From an uncultured Sphingomonadaceae bacterium (GTDB lineage Bacteria > Pseudomonadota > Alphaproteobacteria > Sphingomonadales > Sphingomonadaceae), in NCBI GenBank assembly GCA_947493195.1, contig CANLQG010000002.1, forward strand, positions 124,001-188,000: a stretch of DNA of 64,000 nucleotides. The letters are read 5' to 3'. The translations under genes were made by a program, and so were the position numbers. Shown here one piece after another: positions 8,436 through 16,889 of this stretch. The notes beneath the pieces were generated by a model. The model saw nothing but the letters and a program-made list of their open reading frames with translations, searched no databases and had not been told where the DNA came from. Positions within the stretch are counted from its first letter, which is position 1. Each line of letters begins with the position of its first letter.

Positions 8436-9188
8436 ATGGCGCTTGACTGGTCAGTCAGCTTCTACGTCGTCACAATCCTTGCGGTCGTATTGCTCGGCTT
8501 GTCGAAAGGTGGCTTCGTCGGTGTCGGAGCGATCTCTCTTCCCCTGATGGCTCTTGTCGCCCCGCCGATCGCAGCGGCGGCGATCCTGCTACCGATCCTC
8601 ATCGTGCAGGATCTGGTCAGCGTATGGGCGTTCCGCCGTGATCGGGACGATCATCTCCTGCGGATGCTGCTCCCCGGTTCGGTTGTTGGGATATTTCTCG
8701 GCTATTTGCTCGCTGCGACTGTCTCGACCCAGGTCGTTCTTGGCTGTGTGGGCGTGTTGTCCGTCATTTTCGGAGCCTACCGGCTCTGGCTGGATGCAGG
8801 CGGCAGGCTGGCAACCACGCGGGACCTGCCCGAATGGGTTGGCAGCCTGTTCGGCCTCGCCTCGGGCTTTACCAGCCAGATCGCCCATGCGGGCGGGCCA
8901 CCTTACCAGATGTGGGTGATGCCCCGCCGCCTGCCGCGAGACACGTTCGTGGGCACGACAGCGATCTTTTTCGCCATTACGAACTGGGTCAAAATGCCCG
9001 CATATCTCGCCCTGGGCCAATTCACTGCGACCAATCTTTTGACCACGCTGGTCCTGATGCCGGTCGCGATCCTTTCGACATTCGCCGGCGTAGCCTTGGT
9101 GCGCCGGGTGTCGGCGGAGCGCTTTTATGTCACGATCTACGTTCTCATGATCCTCGTCGGAGGGAAACTGATCTGGGATGCATTTTGA
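8436..9188 (+). CDS. TSUP family permease (TauE/SafE type)
   Basis: A 250-aa integral membrane protein with about eight hydrophobic segments and the family-typical GLSKGGFVGVGAISLPLMAL near residues 21-40, plus FASGFTSQIAHAGGPP-like sequence mid-protein. The family exports or imports small organic anions such as sulfite, sulfonates or organosulfur acids. It lies 95 bp after the OYE gene on the same strand, so it could belong to the same transcript and move a pathway substrate or product, but the link is weak. It converges with the TonB receptor gene; no strong hairpin is visible between them. Confidence 0.88.
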   Translation: MALDWSVSFYVVTILAVVLLGLSKGGFVGVGAISLPLMALVAPPIAAAAILLPILIVQDLVSVWAFRRDRDDHLLRMLLPGSVVGIFLGYLLAATVSTQVVLGCVGVLSVIFGAYRLWLDAGGRLATTRDLPEWVGSLFGLASGFTSQIAHAGGPPYQMWVMPRRLPRDTFVGTTAIFFAITNWVKMPAYLALGQFTATNLLTTLVLMPVAILSTFAGVALVRRVSAERFYVTIYVLMILVGGKLIWDAF

Positions 9189-9267
9189 TTGGCAGCCCCC
9201 GCTGTATGGTGCTGCGCACATAGCGCTGACACCGCTCGAGCCTGCGAACTGCCGATCTGGCCTGCTG

Positions 9268-11376
9268 TCAGAATGAAATCGATGCCGATGCCTTCACCGT
9301 CCGCGGTGCGCCCTGGAGAAGAGCTGGCCTAAACACATCGAATGCCGAAGCCCAGTAGGCTTCATCGAGGACGTTATCCAAGGTCAGGCGTAGCGTTACG
9401 GGATTGTCACCTGCGGCGAAGACGTAGCGCGCGCCCAGGTCCACGACGGTCCAGCTATCCAGCATCAGCGCGCCGGCGCTATCTGCCGCTTGCTCTCCTG
9501 TATGCGTGACGCGGCCTGTCAGTGTCGCGCCGGGAAGGAAGGGCAAGTCCCATTCCGCGTTGGCGTTGAAGGTAACGTCGGGAACCCCGATCACTTCCAG
9601 TCCGGTGTCGAAGTCCGCATCGTTGAGAGACAGGCCGGTGATAAGGCGAAGGCCCGGTGCCACCTCGCCGTTGAGCGTCAGTTCGATACCTTCGTGGCGT
9701 TCCTCGCCGACGTAGCCGAAGATCTGCTGGCCGCCTTCGCTAGTCACCCCTTCGCCGGGCCGCTCGATGCGGTAGAGCGCGAGAGAGGCGAACACAGGGC
9801 CAAGCGCCAGCTTTCCGCCGATTTCGTATTGCTCGGATACGCGGGGTGCGAGGACAGCGCCCGAGTTGCCCAGTGAGACATCGACGGGCGCGGTCGGCCC
9901 CTGTTGCAGCGCCTCGATATAGTTGGCGTAGAGGGACAATCGCTCGGTCGGTTGCACGACAAGGCCCACCGCGGGGGTCCAGCGATCCTCGTTATAGCTG
10001 GTCGCCAGTGCCCCGCCGAAATAGCTGAAGCTGTCGACCTGTATTTCCTGGTAGCGCACGCCGCCTGTCAGCAGGATGCTATCGTTGGCAAACCCGATAG
10101 TGTCGGACAGGAAAAGGCTGGTCAGCTCGCGCTTCGTGATGGGGAACGGATCGTCCAGATCTCCGCCCACGAAGGCGGTAGGCTGAGGGGACACCTGCAC
10201 CGGGTCGTACAGATTGGTGGCGAATGCGTTGAAGAAGTCATACGCGGTGCGGTCTTCCTGCCAGATCGCGTTGCCGCCGATGTTAATCTCGTGCGTCGTG
10301 GAGCCAAGATCGAACCCCGCGCGAATACCGGCCTCGACCGCTTCATTCGATTGTTCGTAGGGAATGAACGAGTGGAACCCGCTGGTGCCATCGCCGGTCA
10401 AGGCATCTGTCACCGTGATGCCGCCGTAGATGCCTTCCTCGTCGCCATCGCGGGCGCCTGCCTTGGCGTAAAGCATGACATCGGCCGCAAGGTCGTATTC
10501 CAGCGACAGGGTGCCGAAGATGTCGCGTAATTCGGTGTAGGTGTAATCCTGCGCGTAATTTGCATCGCTTTCGGGCACCTCGGGGATGAAACCCGCCAGC
10601 GTCACCTTTGGTCGCAGCGAATCCACGCGCACTTCCTGATAGGCAAGGTCCAGCGCGGCGCGCAGGGGGCCGCTGTCGTAATCGAAGGCTGCGCCCAACA
10701 CCTGCGTGCGGCGATCTTCGCGGTCGACCGAGACCTCGCCATCGCGATAGGCGCCGTTGACGCGCACGCCGAATTCGCTGCCTGCGCCAAAGCGGCGCGA
10801 GACATCGAAGCTGCCGCCGATATGCGCATCGCCCACCAAATTCGCGGTGGCGCGGGCCATGTCGGCATTGCCGGCCCGCTTCAGTTGCAGGTTCACGCTC
10901 CCGCCGAGGCCCGAGCCGCCAGGTGCCGCACCGTTGAGGAATGCTGATGCACCGTTCAGCACCTGCACCTCCTCGAACAGTTCGGGCGCGATCAGCTGGC
11001 GCGGAGCGATGCCGTAGAGTCCGTTCACGCCCACGTCGTCGCCGAACAGCGCGAAGCCGCGGATCACGAACTGCTCGGCGGCATTGCCAAAGCCATAGGT
11101 GGTGCGAACGGTTGGATCGTTGTCCAGAACATCGCCGATGGTCAGCGGCTGCTGGTTGTAGATCAGGCTCTCGTCGAAGCTGCGGATCGAAAAGGGCAGG
11201 TCCTCGGCGGGCTTGTCACCCAGGACGCCTGCATTGCCGCCGTTTATCACTTCAGTAGCGTTGTTGCGCTGGGCAGTAACGATGATCGCATTGTCATCGT
11301 CTTCCTGGGCAAGCGCCGGATTGGCCAGAACGGCAGCAATGACAAAGGCGGGAAGGAATGTCTGGCGGTGGCGCAT
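9268..11376 (-). CDS. TonB-dependent siderophore receptor
   Basis: A 702-aa outer-membrane receptor. It has an N-terminal signal peptide ending ANPALAQ, a TonB-box-like AIIVTAQR, a plug domain over about residues 45-165 and a long beta-barrel ending in KASASISF with a terminal phenylalanine. The plug composition (FSIRSFDESLIYNQQP, FVIRGFALFGDDVGVNGL) fits FhuA/FpvA-type ferrisiderophore receptors. The ATG at 11376 follows AAGGA by 6 bases. It is the third gene of an operon with the PepSY protein and a small membrane protein, behind a Fur box at 12851-12869, so iron-repressed expression is expected. Confidence 0.92.
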   Translation of the reverse strand: MRHRQTFLPAFVIAAVLANPALAQEDDDNAIIVTAQRNNATEVINGGNAGVLGDKPAEDLPFSIRSFDESLIYNQQPLTIGDVLDNDPTVRTTYGFGNAAEQFVIRGFALFGDDVGVNGLYGIAPRQLIAPELFEEVQVLNGASAFLNGAAPGGSGLGGSVNLQLKRAGNADMARATANLVGDAHIGGSFDVSRRFGAGSEFGVRVNGAYRDGEVSVDREDRRTQVLGAAFDYDSGPLRAALDLAYQEVRVDSLRPKVTLAGFIPEVPESDANYAQDYTYTELRDIFGTLSLEYDLAADVMLYAKAGARDGDEEGIYGGITVTDALTGDGTSGFHSFIPYEQSNEAVEAGIRAGFDLGSTTHEINIGGNAIWQEDRTAYDFFNAFATNLYDPVQVSPQPTAFVGGDLDDPFPITKRELTSLFLSDTIGFANDSILLTGGVRYQEIQVDSFSYFGGALATSYNEDRWTPAVGLVVQPTERLSLYANYIEALQQGPTAPVDVSLGNSGAVLAPRVSEQYEIGGKLALGPVFASLALYRIERPGEGVTSEGGQQIFGYVGEERHEGIELTLNGEVAPGLRLITGLSLNDADFDTGLEVIGVPDVTFNANAEWDLPFLPGATLTGRVTHTGEQAADSAGALMLDSWTVVDLGARYVFAAGDNPVTLRLTLDNVLDEAYWASAFDVFRPALLQGAPRTVKASASISF

Positions 11377-11403
11377 GTTCGATCCTTGAAATGAAAAGGG
11401 TAA

Positions 11404-11619
11404 TCAGCCGCGACGCACGAAGGCGTACGCAGCGAGGATGATTGGAAGAGACAGCAGCCCCCAGGCAAAGGCATCGCGCAGCCCATCGCCGGTCAGGCCC
11501 AGAACGAGCCCTGTGATGCTGACGGCGAGTAAAAAGGCAGGGATTGCGAAAACGTGCGAGAGGCTCTGGCGTTGGCGCCGGGTAGCGGGCCTGTCGGTTC
11601 GGGAACGGTCAATGCTCAC
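11404..11619 (-). CDS. Small two-TM membrane protein in iron operon
   Basis: A 71-aa protein with a basic N-terminus (about residues 1-22) and two hydrophobic segments (about 25-42 and 48-66). I do not recognise a named family. Its start overlaps the end of the PepSY gene by 4 bp (ATGA type) and it is followed by the TonB receptor gene after 27 bp, so it is clearly in the iron-uptake operon. It may be an accessory subunit of the PepSY inner-membrane protein, which is inference from position. Confidence 0.75.
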   Translation of the reverse strand: MSIDRSRTDRPATRRQRQSLSHVFAIPAFLLAVSITGLVLGLTGDGLRDAFAWGLLSLPIILAAYAFVRRG

Positions 11620-12773
11620 GTCGGCATACCCCTTGCGGCACCCGAGGCGATTTCGTCGATCCGCCTTTCGATCCTGGCAGGGGAGCGACGAAACCAGAGG
11701 ACCAGTCCGCTCCAGAGAACCCAGATCGTTGCCAGGGTAAGCGCTGCCCAGATCAGCTTGAGCGGCAAGCCACCATAATCGCCGAAGTGCAGGGGCTTAG
11801 ATATCATCAGCGCCTGGTTGAGCACCGGCATGGAACGCGCGTCGGTCAATTCACCGCTGCGGGCGTCGACCAAGGCCGGGGTCAGCAGGTGCTGGGTCAG
11901 CGGCCGGTCGCCCTGGAAAAAGATCGCATAATGCTGACCCGTGCTCCAGTCGCCGCCCGGAAAGCCGATGAACTGCGGCGAGCGTCCGGGAAGCCCTGCC
12001 TGCGCGGAAGCCATTGCGGCGTCCAGCGAGCCATATTCTTCCGCATCGATGGCTGGATCGCCGGCATACTGGGCGGTCATTTCAGCCAGTTCGCCATTGC
12101 GCCAGTCGTCCACGAGGGGATCGGCAAAGGCATTGATGACCCCGGTCACCCCGACGACCAGCATCCAGCCCAGGGCGACAATCCCCAGCAGGTTGTGCTG
12201 GTCGAGGGTGCTTACGCGGCGGCTGTGTCTGGTGCGCAGTGTGCCGAAGGGCAGGCGGCGCATGAAGGGAGCATAAAGGACCACACCCGAGACCATGGCG
12301 ATCACGAACAGCGCACCCATTACCCCTAGGAAAAGCATGCCCGGCAGGCCGAGAAGCAGGTCGGTGTGAAGCTGGAGGATGAATTCCATCACGCCCCCCG
12401 AAGGAGCAGGGCCGATCACTTCCCCTGTCGCCCGGTCGAGGAAGAGCAGTGTCATGTCGGCTCCGGCGGCATTGGGTGCTGGGCCCGTGGTTACGGTCAG
12501 CAGGGGACTGTCCTGGCTGAAGGCCATGAAAAGCGGGACCTCGCCGGGCCGCTCAGCAAGGGCGACATCGAGCATACTGTCGAGGGCCGTTCCGCTAATG
12601 GCAGAGGGGGCTCCTGCCAGCGTCGCCTCGTAGTCCTCTCCTACCAGCGAATCGATCTCGTCATGGAAGATTAGCGGCAGGCCCGTGACACAAAGCATGA
12701 GCAGGAACGCCGTCGAGACGAGGCCGCTCCACTTGTGCACCAGAAACCAAAGCTTGATTGTCAATCGCTTCAC
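11616..12773 (-). CDS. PepSY-associated TM protein, iron-uptake accessory
   Basis: A 385-aa inner-membrane protein of the PepSY-TM family. It starts with the conserved LWFLVHKWSG followed by the first membrane segment, carries a periplasmic PepSY region, and has further membrane segments near the middle and at the C-terminus (about four in total). Such proteins co-occur with TonB siderophore receptors and are thought to reduce or release iron from siderophores in the periplasm. GTG at 12773 is supported by GGAG 5 bases upstream. It is the first gene of the operon, downstream of the Fur box. Confidence 0.88.
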   Translation of the reverse strand: MKRLTIKLWFLVHKWSGLVSTAFLLMLCVTGLPLIFHDEIDSLVGEDYEATLAGAPSAISGTALDSMLDVALAERPGEVPLFMAFSQDSPLLTVTTGPAPNAAGADMTLLFLDRATGEVIGPAPSGGVMEFILQLHTDLLLGLPGMLFLGVMGALFVIAMVSGVVLYAPFMRRLPFGTLRTRHSRRVSTLDQHNLLGIVALGWMLVVGVTGVINAFADPLVDDWRNGELAEMTAQYAGDPAIDAEEYGSLDAAMASAQAGLPGRSPQFIGFPGGDWSTGQHYAIFFQGDRPLTQHLLTPALVDARSGELTDARSMPVLNQALMISKPLHFGDYGGLPLKLIWAALTLATIWVLWSGLVLWFRRSPARIERRIDEIASGAARGMPT

Positions 12774-12850
12774 GGGAACTCCAGCCGGCAGGGCGATCGC
12801 CGTCGCGAGTCGCCCTCGATTGCCGTCGCCTAGAGTTGGCGGCCTTTATC

Positions 12851-12869
12851 GTCAATGATAATCATTCGC
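12851..12869 (-). promoter_or_regulatory. Fur box
   Basis: GTCAATGATAATCATTCGC matches the classic 19-bp Fur consensus at 15 of 19 positions, with a perfect core dyad AATGAT-A-ATCATT. It sits about 80 bp upstream of the PepSY gene and predicts iron-dependent repression of the PepSY, small protein and TonB receptor operon. Confidence 0.8.
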
Positions 12870-12920
12870 ATTAGCGCTGAATGCAAGCAGAGGCTCAGGC
12901 GTAAGGACTGCCCGGCTTAG

Positions 12921-14045
12921 TCAGATAAATTCAACTGGCGTTCCTGTGGTCAAGGCATTGGCCAAAGCAGCGGCATCCCAGTTGGTAAGTCGTACGCAAC
13001 CGTGACTGGCCCGCTTGGCCACCATCTGCGGATCGGGCGATCCGTGGATACCGTAACCGTCCTTCCCCAGGTCTATCCAGGTGCCGCCGACGGGATTGTT
13101 GGGACCGGGAGGGAGGATGAAAGTCTTGTCCGGCCCCCAACGCTGATCATCCGGATCGAAGGTATAATTTGGCGCCGGCGCGATCGCCGCCACTTCCATT
13201 TGCCCGCTGGGGCTGGGGAACTCCGCGCTGCCGATCGTCGCGGGATAGCTGACCACGACTTCGCCTGCCTGATCGAGACCGACCACGGTATTCTCACCCG
13301 TGCGAACCTCGATCCGCGCGATGTCCGCATCGAGCGTGCTGTCGCCGTGACTGACGATGACCAGCTTGGTCCCGGCTTCGGAAAAATTGGCGTCGGGGTT
13401 GAGCGCAGTCAGGAAATCCTGATCCATGTGGAAACGCTCGGCCAGCATCTCCGTGGCATCGCGGTATCCCAGCTTCTCCATTTCAGCCATCTCGGGAAAC
13501 CCTTCCGGGATGTCGTAGAACTGGCGGGAGGCATCCTTTTCGGTGATCGTGTAGGTACGGAAGACGTCGCCGCCGTAGTTTTCGATCAACGAGGCGATCA
13601 ACTCACTGTCCACCCCGGTCCCGGCGGCCAGGCCGTTCGCCTCGCGGTAATATTCGATCGCTCGTTCGGTGTTGGCACCGCCTCTTCCATCGATCACGCC
13701 AGGCGAATGGCGGCTTTTGTCCAGCATCACCTGGACCGCGATCATCCTTTTCGAACGATCACCGAGCATGGAGGAAGTGACCGCTTCCGGCAGGGCCAGC
13801 GTGAACTGACCGTCCTGCTGGCTGGCTTCCGTCTGGCTGGCGGATTCCTCGTCGTCATAGCCCTCCCTGTCGGTAAAGTTGGCGGCGAACTCGTCCGCGC
13901 TATCCGAACTGTCAGCGGCAGAACGGTCGCTGGTGGACCCGCTCTGGGCCGTTGTCTCGGCCTCGCCGTCGGGCGTTGATGAGTTGCCGCAGGAAGCGAG
14001 CGAGAGGGCGGATGCAGCGATCGATGCGAGCAGAAGGTTTTTCAT
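12921..14045 (-). CDS. L,D-transpeptidase (YkuD) lipoprotein with peptidoglycan-binding-like domain
   Basis: A 374-aa lipoprotein: signal peptide with lipobox LSLASC (Cys19), a low-complexity Ser/Asp/Glu linker, a peptidoglycan-binding-like segment (about residues 95-155, MIAVQVMLDKSRHSPGVIDG), a LysM-like segment, then the YkuD catalytic domain. The catalytic motif is H334-G-S and S348-HGCVR with Cys351. It should form 3-3 cross-links in peptidoglycan or attach proteins to it, in the periplasm. It is monocistronic, reads away from the Fur-controlled operon's promoter side, and has an ordinary ATG start. Confidence 0.92.
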   Translation of the reverse strand: MKNLLLASIAASALSLASCGNSSTPDGEAETTAQSGSTSDRSAADSSDSADEFAANFTDREGYDDEESASQTEASQQDGQFTLALPEAVTSSMLGDRSKRMIAVQVMLDKSRHSPGVIDGRGGANTERAIEYYREANGLAAGTGVDSELIASLIENYGGDVFRTYTITEKDASRQFYDIPEGFPEMAEMEKLGYRDATEMLAERFHMDQDFLTALNPDANFSEAGTKLVIVSHGDSTLDADIARIEVRTGENTVVGLDQAGEVVVSYPATIGSAEFPSPSGQMEVAAIAPAPNYTFDPDDQRWGPDKTFILPPGPNNPVGGTWIDLGKDGYGIHGSPDPQMVAKRASHGCVRLTNWDAAALANALTTGTPVEFI

Positions 14046-14179
14046 ACCCGAAGAACGGCAGTCGCTTCACGGCGTTCCGATTTGTTTCCCTCCCGGACCG
14101 CAGCCCCCCCTCTTTACCGGCAAACGCAACCGGATCGTTAGCCGAACGGCATCTGCGCACCGTCTGCTTCTAGGAAAGT

Positions 14180-15145
14180 CTAGTTCTCGATCCGGCTCGC
14201 CCGGAACGCTCCGGGGCTGATGCCGTACGCCTGCCTGAACGCCCGGCAGAATTGCGCCGGATCGGCAAAGGCCCAGCGGTAAGCAACTTCGGTGATAGAG
14301 CGGCGACTGCCAAGTTCCGCATCGGCGAGTTCGTCCCTCGCAGATGCCAGGCGTCTGCTGCGTATACGGCCCATGACGGTCTCATCGGTGCGGCGGAACA
14401 GGTAGTGCAACTTGCGCACCGAGACCCCCACTTCGCACGCCACCATCTGCGGATCGAGGCTTGCCGACTTGAGGTTCCTTTCGATCACCGCATGGGCATC
14501 TGCAAGGATGCGCTCGTCGCGGTCGCCATCGGCGCGTATGCAATCGTTCGCGTGCAACAGGTTGAGCAGCATCGCGAGTGACGCGCTCTCTATCTGGCCG
14601 CTGCTGATCCTGTCGAACGTCCTGGCGTTGTCGGCCAGCGAGCGGAAATAGGATTCGGCGAATTCATGAGCAGACGTCGCCTGGTTGAAAACCCAGAAAC
14701 GCCCGCGAAAGCGCGGCAGATGGGCATCGATCAGGTGACGGGGGAAAAGGACGTTGGCAAATTCCGCACCCTCCTGAATGCGAAAGGACACGTCGTCCGT
14801 GGAAGACCAGAAGAACATCTCCGAGGGCCGGAGATGGAAGGCGGTGTTGTTGCAGACAAGGTCAAAAGCGCTCGAGGGGTTGAAGGTTAGGCTGTAGAAC
14901 GCTGCCCCCTCCCGCGTTGGCTGGCTGCGATCGCGCATGCCGTGGACCGACGCGAAATGCATGCGGGTCAGCAGCATGGTGTTGAAGCTGCGGCTACCCA
15001 CCACGATCTCTCCGGTGGTGTCCGGTTCCCCGCCGAGTTTCCATGAACCGTTGAAGCCGCTCAGGAAGGCCTCGACCTCCGAATGTGGCCTGCGCCCCTG
15101 CAAGGAGCGCACAGTCCAATCACAGGACTGAAGCGGTGCTGCCAT
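14180..15145 (-). CDS. AraC family transcriptional regulator
   Basis: A 321-aa regulator with an N-terminal AraC-binding-like sensor domain (TFNPSSAFDLVCNNTAFHLRP region) and a C-terminal double helix-turn-helix over about residues 220-318, ending in the conserved WAFADPAQFCRAFRQAYGISPGAFR. I place the start at ATG 15145, preceded by GAGGAGGGGAGAGAC; the frame is open further upstream but that reaches into the divergent oxygenase gene. It is divergent from the Rieske oxygenase gene series and is its likely activator. The phased direct repeat at 15250-15285 is a candidate binding site. The inducer is unknown. Confidence 0.92.
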   Translation of the reverse strand: MAAPLQSCDWTVRSLQGRRPHSEVEAFLSGFNGSWKLGGEPDTTGEIVVGSRSFNTMLLTRMHFASVHGMRDRSQPTREGAAFYSLTFNPSSAFDLVCNNTAFHLRPSEMFFWSSTDDVSFRIQEGAEFANVLFPRHLIDAHLPRFRGRFWVFNQATSAHEFAESYFRSLADNARTFDRISSGQIESASLAMLLNLLHANDCIRADGDRDERILADAHAVIERNLKSASLDPQMVACEVGVSVRKLHYLFRRTDETVMGRIRSRRLASARDELADAELGSRRSITEVAYRWAFADPAQFCRAFRQAYGISPGAFRASRIEN

Positions 15146-15249
15146 GTCTCTCCCCTCCTCTGTCCGGCCCGGCGGGACTGACGGAGGGGTTAGTGTGCTG
15201 TGTGTATAGTGCGAATTGCGGGCCCCGCCAAGCGGCGCGCTGGAGACCG

Positions 15250-15285
15250 TGCGCGCAGCGACAATCGAAATGCGCGCAGAAGCAA
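15250..15285. promoter_or_regulatory. Phased direct repeat, candidate AraC-family operator
   Basis: TGCGCGCAG-N3-CAA occurs at 15250-15264 and again at 15271-15285, a period of exactly 21 bp (two helical turns), matching 12 of 15 positions. This is the usual layout for AraC-family I1/I2 half-sites. It lies in the 254-bp region between the AraC gene and the Rieske oxygenase gene. Confidence 0.5.
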
Positions 15286-15399
15286 GTCTCGCACCCGATT
15301 CCTGCCTATCGACATTCGTTACGACACGATGAGGGGAGAGCCGCGCACCTTGGTGCCATGCATCAGTTCCCTCGCAGATAGCCCAAGGGAGGGGCAGGA

Positions 15400-16791
15400 A
15401 TGGCCCAGGCCAAGACGACGCGGCTTTCGCGTCAGAAACACTATGACAATCTGCAGGCCATGTTCCGTCACGACGGAACCGTGCCGCCGCCCGGCGTGCT
15501 GGAGCCAGGGTTCGAAGACATCGATTGCGCTTCAGTGCCAACCTCCCGCTACACTTCGCAGGAGTATCACGAGCGGGAAGTGGCCAACCTCTGGCGCAAG
15601 GTCTGGCAGGTGGCGGGATGGGCCGCAGACATTCCGGAACCCGGCGATGCGATGACCTATGACGTGGGTGATGTCGCCGCGCTTATCGTTCGCCAACCCG
15701 ACCTGTCGCTGAAAGCCTATCACAACAGCTGCCTGCATCGCGGCATGCGCATTTGCGATGGTGCGCGTGGCCTCAAGTCCCTGCGATGCCCGTTCCACGG
15801 GTTCACCTGGGGCCTTGGCGGACAGATGAAGACCTTGCCCGAAAAGTGGGATTTTCCCCAGCTTGACGAGGCAGAGCTTGCGCTGCCGCAGCTGCAGGTG
15901 GGCGAATGGCAGGGCTACGTGATGGTGAACCCCGATCCTGCTGCGCCGCCGCTGGCAGACTATCTCGGCACGCTGCCTGCGCAGTGGCAGGATGCCGGCT
16001 GGGATCTCACCACCCGGTTCAAGGCGGTCCACGTCACCAAGCAGATCCGCGCCAACTGGAAGGTGGCGCAGGAGGCTTTCCTGGAATTCCTACACGGCAA
16101 TTTCGTGCACACCAACTCGATAGTGCCCGCCGCACCCGCCGAGGCCATGCGGCAGGACGTTTTCGTCGGCGAGCCGCACTTCGCCCGCGGCGTGGGTATT
16201 GCCGGAGTGCTGACGAGCGAGGGCGATACGGTCCAGGCACGCGAGCAGAAGGCAGTCGATCACTTCATTGCCTATTACGCGCCCGAGCTTGCCGGGAGCG
16301 ACGCTTTCGATGTCGCGCCTGGTGAGACCGCGCGGGAAAAATTTGCGCAGATCACGATCCAGAAGTTCCGACAGGACTACGGCGTCGACCTTTCCGATCT
16401 CAACCGCTTCGATATGATCGACTACGTCTGGTACAACGTCTTCCCCAACTTCATGCCGTGGCCCACGCTGGGCTATCCGCTGGGATACTGGTTCCGGCCC
16501 GACGGCGGCCCTTCCAACTGCACGATGGACGTGATCCTGCTGCTGCCCTTCGAAGGCGAGAGACCGCCCTCGGCAGAGCGCGTGGTGGTGGGACCTGATG
16601 AGCCTACCGAACCGATAATCGGCGCGATCGGGCGCATCCTCGACGAGGACATGGCGAACATGGAGCGGATCCAGAAAGGGGTGGAAGCTTCCGCCTCGGG
16701 CAAGGTCAATTTCGCCAGCTACAACGAAGTGCGCCTCCGCCACTTCCACCGCACGCTTGCCACCTATGTGGACGACGTCAGCGGAAGCTGA
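15400..16791 (+). CDS. Rieske non-heme iron oxygenase, alpha subunit, bridging Glu variant
   Basis: A 463-aa ring-hydroxylating-type oxygenase. The Rieske cluster ligands are C111, H113, C130 and H133 (CLHRG and CPFHG). The catalytic iron region reads NWKVAQEAFLEFLHGNFVH, giving H232 and H237; the residue that normally bridges the Rieske and iron sites, Asp, is E229. The same Glu substitution and spacing is known in the carnitine oxygenase CntA (E205, H208, H213), so demethylation or C-N/C-O hydroxylation rather than arene dihydroxylation is possible. No beta subunit, reductase or ferredoxin gene is nearby. GGGAGGGGCAGGA precedes the ATG. It leads the AraC-controlled gene series. Confidence 0.9.
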   Translation: MAQAKTTRLSRQKHYDNLQAMFRHDGTVPPPGVLEPGFEDIDCASVPTSRYTSQEYHEREVANLWRKVWQVAGWAADIPEPGDAMTYDVGDVAALIVRQPDLSLKAYHNSCLHRGMRICDGARGLKSLRCPFHGFTWGLGGQMKTLPEKWDFPQLDEAELALPQLQVGEWQGYVMVNPDPAAPPLADYLGTLPAQWQDAGWDLTTRFKAVHVTKQIRANWKVAQEAFLEFLHGNFVHTNSIVPAAPAEAMRQDVFVGEPHFARGVGIAGVLTSEGDTVQAREQKAVDHFIAYYAPELAGSDAFDVAPGETAREKFAQITIQKFRQDYGVDLSDLNRFDMIDYVWYNVFPNFMPWPTLGYPLGYWFRPDGGPSNCTMDVILLLPFEGERPPSAERVVVGPDEPTEPIIGAIGRILDEDMANMERIQKGVEASASGKVNFASYNEVRLRHFHRTLATYVDDVSGS

Positions 16792-16889
16792 GCTTTGCTG
16801 CCGCGCCTGAAGATTTGCCAACGACAAGCAGCCGCCCCGGTCCACCGGATCCGGGGGAAGGACTGCAGAATGCCAAGGGAGAATACCCG

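Noticed and set aside
15146..15541. Extended N-terminus for the AraC regulator
   Set aside because: It would overlap the Rieske gene; strong ribosome site at ATG 15145.
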